Positions 58,887 to 64,000 of a DNA stretch of 64,000 nt are shown here, one piece after another. A program made the position numbers and the translations under genes. This DNA is from JBBECJ01 sp963763325. GTDB lineage: Bacteria; Chloroflexota; Chloroflexia; Thermomicrobiales; CFX8. Within the stretch, counting starts at the first letter, position 1; every line of letters starts with the position of its first letter. The stretch spans positions 298,173 to 362,172 of the forward strand of contig CAVXOL010000022.1 of NCBI GenBank assembly GCA_963763325.1, written 5' to 3'. The notes under the pieces were generated by a model that saw only the letters and a list, made by a program, of their open reading frames with translations, was not told the origin of the DNA and did no database searches.

Positions 58887-59997
58887 CCCAGATGCGCGGT
58901 CCCGCATAGCGTTCAATCACTCGCTCGTTCGGCTCGACGCCGAGGCCGGGACCATCAGGGACGGTGACGTGGTCTCGGTCGTAGTAGTTCTTCATCGGGC
59001 CGATATCTTCCGCCAGCATGATCGGGCCGCCCATCTCAACGGTCTGGACGTTGTGGAGCGCCAGCGCGAGATGCAGGCCGGCTGCCGAGGCGATCGAGGA
59101 TTCGACCATCGTACCAACCTGACAGACGTAGCCGGCCGTTTCGGCGATTGCGTTGAGCTGGAGCGCGGCCAGCAGACCGCCGGCCTTCATCAGCTTGATA
59201 TTGATCAGGTCACAGGCGCGGAGCTGGACAGCGCGGAGAGCGTCGCGAGCGTCGTGAATCGCCTCGTCGCCCATGATCGGGACACCGGCAGCACGACGGA
59301 CATCAGCCAACCCTTCAAGGTCGCGCCAGTCGACCGGCTGTTCGACGTACTCCGGCTGATAGGCAGCGACGCCACGCGCGCCCTGGATCGCGACACCGGC
59401 ATTACGCCAGCCCTGGTTGACGTCGATCTTGACCTTCACGTCCGGCCCGACTGCCTCGCGGACGGCGGCAACCCGGCGGACATCGCCACGGACATCGTCG
59501 TAATCGCCGACCTTGAGCTTGACGGTCGCGAAGCCGTTGGCGATGTGGGTCGCGGCGTCGCGGGCCATCTCTTCCGGCGACTTGAGGCTGACGACGCGAG
59601 AGATGGTGAGATGATCCTTGGCCTTGCCACCGAGCAGAGCGTATACCGGCAGCCCTGCCGCCTTCCCGGCCAGGTCATGGAGGGCGATGTCGAGCGCGGC
59701 CTTCGCGGTTGGCGCGGAGCCAACTCGTCCTTCGACGGCGCGCATCGCCGCCGTTCGATTACGCGGGTCGAGTCCGAGCAGGGCCGGGGCGATCACTTTC
59801 AGCGTCTCGACCGTCCCACCGAACGTTTCGCCGGTCACGTGCGGGTCCGGCGTGCCTTCTCCCCAACCGGTGATACCGATGTCCGTCTCGATCCGTATCA
59901 ACGCCGACTCGACGTCCGGAAATGTGCCGTACGAGATGACGAACGGTTCGATCAACGGCAGTCTGATCGGGATAATCTCGATTCCGGTGATCCGCAT
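58879..59997 (-). CDS. Enolase-superfamily muconate-lactonizing subgroup enzyme (dipeptide epimerase-like)
   Basis: 372 aa. The subgroup hallmark KxK is K160-L-K162. Metal ligands are D192, E219 and D244 (KIDVNQGW, VEQPV, GDEAI), and the opposite catalytic Lys is K268 in NIKLMKAGG. TMVESSIASAAG is shared by L-Ala-D/L-Glu epimerases, N-succinylamino-acid racemases and hydroxyproline dehydratases. Given the peptide-degrading surroundings, dipeptide epimerase is the favoured reading, but the specificity residues cannot be settled by eye. Confidence 0.85.
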   Translation of the reverse strand: MRITGIEIIPIRLPLIEPFVISYGTFPDVESALIRIETDIGITGWGEGTPDPHVTGETFGGTVETLKVIAPALLGLDPRNRTAAMRAVEGRVGSAPTAKAALDIALHDLAGKAAGLPVYALLGGKAKDHLTISRVVSLKSPEEMARDAATHIANGFATVKLKVGDYDDVRGDVRRVAAVREAVGPDVKVKIDVNQGWRNAGVAIQGARGVAAYQPEYVEQPVDWRDLEGLADVRRAAGVPIMGDEAIHDARDALRAVQLRACDLINIKLMKAGGLLAALQLNAIAETAGYVCQVGTMVESSIASAAGLHLALALHNVQTVEMGGPIMLAEDIGPMKNYYDRDHVTVPDGPGLGVEPNERVIERYAGPRIWVR

Positions 59998-60038
59998 GGA
60001 TTGGTTCCTTCCTCTTCCCTGTCACTGTGTCCACTTCT

Positions 60039-60066
60039 GGTGACGCGTCACGCGTCACGCGTCACC
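60039..60066. repeat. Tandem GCGTCAC heptamers
   Basis: GGTGACGCGTCACGCGTCAC followed by GCGTCACC: the unit GCGTCAC is repeated three times after an inverted GTGACGC, so the stretch can pair with itself. It starts in the spacer and enters the last codons of the EamA gene. Same word as 12548-12559. Confidence 0.75.
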
Positions 60067-61058
60067 GGCAACGGCTCCGCCGGTGGCCGTCGTCCGGAGT
60101 TGGTGACGATAACGCCGGTCAGGATCGTTGCGCCGCCGAGGAGGAGCCAGACGGTGATCGTCTCGCCAAGCAGCAGCCAGGCCGAGAGGACACCGAAGAA
60201 CGGAACGAGGTAGACATAAACAGCCACCTGGCTTGGCTGAAGGCGCCGCAGGCCGCGATACCAGAGGATGTAGCCGACGAAGATCGCGAGAACGCTCATC
60301 GTCCCAGCCGCCAGCCAGCCGCGCCAGCCCAGATCGGCGGCGTCTGCGAAGACTCCTGGGAAAAAGAGAAAGACCGGTGCCAGCATGATCGCCCCGAGGA
60401 TTGTTGTCAGTCCTGCCACGACGTGCGGCTCATAGTCGGCCAGCAGTGGCTTCGAGAGGACAGTGTAGATCGCCCAGCCGAGCGGGGCACAGATCAGGAT
60501 CAGGATGCCCGTCGCGTTGTCGACCGAGAAGCTGGCGTTGCTGCCGCCCCAGAGCAGGACGATCAGGAAGCCGGTGAAGGCGATCGCGATCCCGGTCAGC
60601 TTGCGGCGCGTCAACGGCTCTCCGAGCAGGATGCGGCTGAAGATGGTGGTGAAGATCGGGTTACTGGTCACGATCAGGCTGGCCAACGCCGCCGCCAGGA
60701 AGGACTGACCGACTGCGATCGCGATGTTGTTGACGACCGAGCCGCAGAACGCGATCAGCAGCAGCCGCTTCCAGACCTCAGCCGGCATCCGCGGCACACT
60801 TCGCCATGTCAATCCAAGTAACAGGATGAAGCAGATTGATGCCAGCCACGAGCGCATCAGCAGGACGCCCTCTGGCCCTGTCCGCTCGACGACGTACTTG
60901 ACCGCCACGAACGTCGCGCCCCAGATCATCGCCGTCAGCAGGAGCGACAGGTGTATGAGGATCGGGAATCGGGCGAAGGTGGAGTGCCGGGTGTCGGGTG
61001 CCGAGCGTCGAGTTGTGTCGACGTCGGTCGTCGTTGCCAGAGATCCCGAGGTGCTCAC
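60048..61058 (-). CDS. EamA/DMT family transporter
   Basis: 336 aa, GTG start at 61058. Ten membrane segments start at about residue 34 (HLSLLLTAMIWGATFVAVKY); two EamA units are visible, the second starting at about 190 (ILILICAPLGWAIYTVLSKP). The first 32 residues are encoded by repetitive DNA (GTGTCGGGTGCC words), so they may be a recent extension. No substrate; relatives export amino acids or other metabolites. Its 3' end runs into the GCGTCAC heptamers. Confidence 0.85.
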   Translation of the reverse strand: MSTSGSLATTTDVDTTRRSAPDTRHSTFARFPILIHLSLLLTAMIWGATFVAVKYVVERTGPEGVLLMRSWLASICFILLLGLTWRSVPRMPAEVWKRLLLIAFCGSVVNNIAIAVGQSFLAAALASLIVTSNPIFTTIFSRILLGEPLTRRKLTGIAIAFTGFLIVLLWGGSNASFSVDNATGILILICAPLGWAIYTVLSKPLLADYEPHVVAGLTTILGAIMLAPVFLFFPGVFADAADLGWRGWLAAGTMSVLAIFVGYILWYRGLRRLQPSQVAVYVYLVPFFGVLSAWLLLGETITVWLLLGGATILTGVIVTNSGRRPPAEPLPVTRDA

Positions 61059-61100
61059 TCAGCATCAACACTTTCCACACGGCACTCGGCACTCGGCACT
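60980..61100. repeat. GGCACTC-word repeats around the EamA and RlmD gene starts
   Basis: GAGTGCCGGGTGTCGGGTGCC at 60981-61001 and GGCACTCGGCACTCGGCAC at 61081-61099 are inverted to each other; the unit ACTCGGC is 7 bases. The repeats lie in the 5' part of one gene and the promoter region of the divergent one. Confidence 0.6.
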
Positions 61101-61103
61101 TCG

Positions 61104-61109
61104 TACACT
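61104..61109 (+). promoter_or_regulatory. -10 box suggesting a leaderless rRNA methyltransferase mRNA
   Basis: TACACT ends seven bases before the ATG at 61116 and no Shine-Dalgarno sequence is present, as in the XPB operon. The -35 region lies in the ACTCGGC repeats and is not convincing. Confidence 0.4.
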
Positions 61110-61115
61110 TCCAGT

Positions 61116-62462
61116 ATGGCACGACGGGGATCGGTGAAACGGGCAGGGACAAAGGAGAGCGCGGCCGAGCGGGTAGATGCCCGGCTGGGGCGCTTTGCCG
61201 CCGACGGCGCGATCCCGCTGGAGGTGACGGGCCGGAAGGTGATGGTCGAGGGCGGGATTCCGAACGAGACCGTCCGGCTTGCGCTGATTCCCACGGGTCG
61301 CAAGGACCGGCCGCGCGCCGAGGTAATCAGCGTCCTCGATCCCTCGCCTGAGCGGGTCGTGCCACGCTGCAAGGTGATCGACATCTGCGGCGGTTGCGAG
61401 TGGCAGCACCTGTCGCAGGACGGGCAGTTGACCAACAAGGCGGCGATCGTTCGGCGGCTTCTCTCGGCCCAGCGGTTACCAACCCGGATCGACGCCATCC
61501 ACCCGATGCCCGATCCGTGGGACTACCGGATTCGCGCCCAGATCGCGCTCGGGCCGGAAGCTGGCTTCCGGATGCGGCGCTCGAAGCAGATCGTTGGCTT
61601 GCGGGTCTGCCCAGTCGCCCACCCGTCCATCTCGCGGCTGCTTGAGGAGCTCAACCGGCTGATCCGTCTGCGAGAGATCCCCAACTATCGCGGCAAGGCG
61701 CTGTTGCACGCGCAAGTCGCCGGGTCGCCGTCTGAACCGCGCCTGCAACTGCTTCTGGAAGGCGTCGATGGCCTGCGACTGGCGCCCGGTGCCGAGACTC
61801 ACGAGGTCGCGGAGCGGTTGATGGCGCTACGTGGCGTCGAGAGCGTCAGTGTCCAGGATGGTGATGGCCAGATCCACGTCGTGACCGGCTCGAAATATGC
61901 GTGGGTTCGGCTGCGTGGACGGGATCTCGCGCTACCGGCAGGCTCGTTCTTCCAGTCCAACTGGTCGCTACTGCCCACGCTGCTCGACCGCGCACTGGAG
62001 TTGGCCGACCCGCAGCCGGGCGAAGTCGCTGCCGACATCTACGGCGGAGTTGGGCTGTTCGGCCTCTTCATGGCGGCTGCCGGAGTTGATGTGACGCTGA
62101 TCGAGATCGACCCGCGCGCGGTGGAAGCTGCGAGGGTGACAGCCGCTGCCTGGGGAATCGAGACGATTGACTACGTCGCCGCACCAGCCGAGGAAGCGGT
62201 CGCGAGGTTGCCGCGCCTTGACCTCGCGATCGTCGATCCGCCCCGGACCGGCCTCGACGAAACGACGATCGCGGCCCTGATCGAGCGCGACATCCCCCGC
62301 ATCATCTACGTCTCCTGCTCCCCGATCACCTATGCCCGCGATGCCGCCCAACTCGTCCGCGCCGGTTACCGGATCGAACGATATGAACTCTATGACTTCT
62401 ACCCACAGACGGGCGCACATATCGAAGGGTTGGCAAAGTTTGTCAAGTCGACGTCGGCATGA
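61116..62462 (+). CDS. 23S rRNA (uracil-C5)-methyltransferase, RlmD/TrmA family
   Basis: 448 aa from the ATG at 61116 (open to 60951, but the extra part is repeat DNA). A [4Fe-4S] site is formed by C85, C91, C94 and C165 (CKVIDICGGCEW and VCPVAHP), with spacing as in RlmD. SAM-binding motif DIYGGVGLFG at 307-316, FQSNW with Q280, DPPRTGL, and the catalytic cysteine C401 in YVSCSPITYARD. It lacks a clear TRAM domain at full length; residues about 35-75 may be a shortened one. The enzyme makes m5U in 23S rRNA, probably U1939 or U747. The last 64 bases overlap the recombinase gene on the other strand. Confidence 0.88.
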   Translation: MARRGSVKRAGTKESAAERVDARLGRFAADGAIPLEVTGRKVMVEGGIPNETVRLALIPTGRKDRPRAEVISVLDPSPERVVPRCKVIDICGGCEWQHLSQDGQLTNKAAIVRRLLSAQRLPTRIDAIHPMPDPWDYRIRAQIALGPEAGFRMRRSKQIVGLRVCPVAHPSISRLLEELNRLIRLREIPNYRGKALLHAQVAGSPSEPRLQLLLEGVDGLRLAPGAETHEVAERLMALRGVESVSVQDGDGQIHVVTGSKYAWVRLRGRDLALPAGSFFQSNWSLLPTLLDRALELADPQPGEVAADIYGGVGLFGLFMAAAGVDVTLIEIDPRAVEAARVTAAAWGIETIDYVAAPAEEAVARLPRLDLAIVDPPRTGLDETTIAALIERDIPRIIYVSCSPITYARDAAQLVRAGYRIERYELYDFYPQTGAHIEGLAKFVKSTSA

Positions 62463-62470
62463 GGAATCCA
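62399..62470. mobile_element. Probable attachment-site junction at the 3' end of the RlmD-type gene
   Basis: The serine recombinase frame ends inside the last 64 bases of the methyltransferase gene, on the opposite strand. Large serine integrases insert between short attB/attP cores and lie at the element's edge, so the junction is expected about here. The methyltransferase end (FYPQTGAH...) looks intact. The other end of the element is outside the window. Confidence 0.5.
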
Positions 62471-63958
62471 GCGAGGACCTTCGTGTGACATCGGGAACGC
62501 TTCGACCTGGATACCGAGTAGTCGAAGCATCTGGCGCCTCTCCTCATATGACAATTGGTGTGCGTTGATCGCCACACGCCGGCACCATTCTTCGAGGTTG
62601 TCGAGACTCACTCTGATCGCTTCCACGTCTGAGCTACGAGCAATCATGGCGGCTCGCTCCGCATCGAGTTCCCGAATCCGCTGGGCGTGGACTTCAAGCC
62701 GCGCGACGAGCGCATCGATCACGGCCGATGATTCTGCTTTCTCAATCGCTGCTGTCGTGTTGTGTATCGCCATCGACGTGTCTTTGCGCGTCCGCTCGAT
62801 TCGCGCAAGGTCATCAGCAACTGGATCATTCGCGAGATACCGTTCAAGCTCGGCGCGGACTTGTGATTCTTGAGACAGTCGCCGAACCACCAGCGACCAG
62901 AGTTCCCGATCCAGCATCGTCGCACTGATGTTTACCTTGCCGCGGCAACCGTTCTGGCATTTGTACTGTCGGTAGCCACGTGACCCGCTGCACGTCATCC
63001 GCTTTCCGCAGACGCCGCAGATGATGAATCCGGCACGGAGCAGGAAGTCCTCCGGATTCGGAAGGTTTCGTGACGCTTCCTGCTTGTTGATCTTGAGTCG
63101 TGCGTTTGCGGTCGCCCACGTCGCTGCGTCTACGATCGCCGGTGCCGCGCCAGGAACCGGCGTCCCTTCGATCTCGACTTGGCGTTTCTTTCCGCCCGGT
63201 AGCCGTTCCGTGCGCGTTTTCAGAGCGATCGGTTCACCCTTGTAGATTGGATCCGCAATCAGTTTCGTGATCGTCCTCGAGCACCATTTGTTGTTGCCGT
63301 TCGGACTCGTGACCCCACGTTCGGCAAGCTGCGCGATGATTTGTAGCGTTGGCATACCTGACGCGAACAATCCGAATACCCATTGCATGACATCAGCCTC
63401 GGGTTCGTTGAGGACATAACGCGCGGCGCGATGGACCTTGCCGTTCAGTTCGAGGTCTGCCCATTTGTAGCCGTAGCGCGGCTTGCGGCCGGTTGGTATT
63501 GCGCCATACGTCGGACGTGCCTGTCTCGCTCGAGTTGCTCGTTCCTGAATCTGCCGCCATTCGCCACCAGCCTGCCAACCATGCAGGTACATCATGAGTT
63601 CCCCGGCATCGTCCATTGGAGTTACCCAGCGATCGTATGCCGCGTACAGTTGAATACCGATATCTCGCGCCTCTCGGTGTAGCAGTGCTGCGTAGATACC
63701 TCCACGGCTTACACGATCGACAACGTAGAACACGACATGCGACACGCGGCGATCGCGCATCATCTGGCGCAGTTCGCTCATGGCTGGCCGGTCGAAGTAC
63801 TCGACTCCTGTGTACGTCTCCTGAAAGACGTGCGCGACATTTAGTCCCAATTGTGCCGCGAACGCGCGGCACGCGGCCTCCTGCGTGTCGAGGCTCGTTC
63901 CTGCTTCCTGACCTGTTGTACTTACTCGGACGTAGATCGCTGCTTCGTTCCCCTGCAT
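62399..63958 (-). CDS. Large serine recombinase (integrase)
   Basis: 519 aa; ATG at 63958 with AGGAGA upstream. The resolvase/invertase domain begins AAIYVRVSTTGQEAG with catalytic S13, and FYVVDRVSRGG carries the conserved Arg residues. A recombinase domain follows (PRYGYKW to KWCSRTITKLIADPIYKGEP), then a zinc ribbon (CGVCGKRMTC ... YKCQNGC, about 330-355) and a long coiled coil (about 385-450), the usual large serine integrase order. Such enzymes integrate phages, conjugative elements or cassettes. Base composition is lower in GC than the neighbours, as expected for transferred DNA. It lies at the edge of an element that continues to the right. Confidence 0.93.
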   Translation of the reverse strand: MQGNEAAIYVRVSTTGQEAGTSLDTQEAACRAFAAQLGLNVAHVFQETYTGVEYFDRPAMSELRQMMRDRRVSHVVFYVVDRVSRGGIYAALLHREARDIGIQLYAAYDRWVTPMDDAGELMMYLHGWQAGGEWRQIQERATRARQARPTYGAIPTGRKPRYGYKWADLELNGKVHRAARYVLNEPEADVMQWVFGLFASGMPTLQIIAQLAERGVTSPNGNNKWCSRTITKLIADPIYKGEPIALKTRTERLPGGKKRQVEIEGTPVPGAAPAIVDAATWATANARLKINKQEASRNLPNPEDFLLRAGFIICGVCGKRMTCSGSRGYRQYKCQNGCRGKVNISATMLDRELWSLVVRRLSQESQVRAELERYLANDPVADDLARIERTRKDTSMAIHNTTAAIEKAESSAVIDALVARLEVHAQRIRELDAERAAMIARSSDVEAIRVSLDNLEEWCRRVAINAHQLSYEERRQMLRLLGIQVEAFPMSHEGPRWIPHADVDLTNFANPSICAPVCG

Positions 63959-64000
63959 GGTGTCTCCTATACTTCCGGCACCTGCATTGCCGCGCGAACG

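Noticed and set aside
58840..60213. 457-codon plus-strand frame
   Set aside because: Antisense to the epimerase-like enolase gene, whose catalytic motifs are all present on the minus strand.
60039..61100. Possible CRISPR-like array
   Set aside because: The repeats are 7-base words without 23-50 base units or unique spacers, and no cas genes are present.
1..64000. tRNA or rRNA genes
   Set aside because: I looked for tRNA-like TTCRA arms with acceptor pairing in the gaps and for conserved rRNA words and found none; a dedicated scan would be needed to exclude an unusual tRNA.

Overview
This 64 kb window comes from a GC-rich bacterial chromosome. I infer a member of the Chloroflexota, probably near Thermomicrobia/Sphaerobacter. 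The grounds are a bacterial XPB/ERCC3-type helicase operon, a DUF1931 double-histone-fold protein, Tat-type lipoproteins with an Asp-rich linker after the lipobox, peptide-type ABC importers, DinB-like proteins and many structured intergenic repeats. This is gene-content inference, not a database match. I see no rRNA, tRNA or CRISPR array.

Left part (1-29 kb). A truncated CapA-like gene and an (S)-ureidoglycine aminohydrolase are followed by an MFS transporter, a 36-codon gene with an excellent ribosome binding site and terminator, and an S9 peptidase. An apparently leaderless three-gene operon follows: an XPB helicase and two large helicase-associated proteins. It converges on an operon made of a DAO-type flavoprotein and a thioredoxin-like protein whose reading frame contains an in-frame TGA exactly where the first cysteine of the CxxC motif should be, followed by a bacterial-SECIS-like hairpin. 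This is very probably a selenoprotein that ordinary gene calling truncates, and it is the top finding. After it come a DUF2339 membrane protein, small membrane proteins, an orphan betaine-type ABC permease, two DinB-like proteins, a JAMM protease-amino acid racemase fusion, an amidinohydrolase, an aminotransferase with a long leader, a small graveyard of decayed genes, a nucleoside deaminase and an MBL hydrolase.

Middle part (29-56 kb) is a catabolic accessory region for peptide-like or amide compounds. One core (peptide-type binding protein, DppB- and DppC-like permeases, RraA-family protein, gamma-glutamyltransferase) occurs twice. Copy 1 (29.4-35.7 kb) lies next to a GntR/FCD regulator and its GGT is broken by frameshifts. 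Copy 2 (40.3-50.2 kb) also has two creatininase-family hydrolases and a second binding protein, and lies next to a LacI-family regulator. Both copy-2 transcription units begin with a TTGACC-N17 promoter overlapped by the same palindromic operator, so they form a local LacI regulon. No importer ATPase gene is present. A nitrilase, an amidase with an AtzG-like small partner, an alpha/beta hydrolase and a second S9 peptidase fit the same theme. A bacterial histone-fold gene and a DUF2254 membrane protein lie between the two copies.

Right part (56-64 kb): a small repeat protein, an aspartoacylase-like metalloenzyme, a CBS protein with a HEPN-like RNALFH motif, a dipeptide-epimerase-like enolase, an EamA transporter and an RlmD-type Fe-S rRNA methyltransferase. 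A large serine recombinase overlaps the 3' end of the methyltransferase gene, suggesting an integrated element that continues beyond the right edge.

Caveat: several genes carry single-base frameshifts (GGT copy 1, one creatininase, one binding protein, one amidase, two relics). Some may be sequencing errors, particularly those in G or GAC runs. The TGA in the thioredoxin-like gene is not an indel and is unlikely to have that cause.
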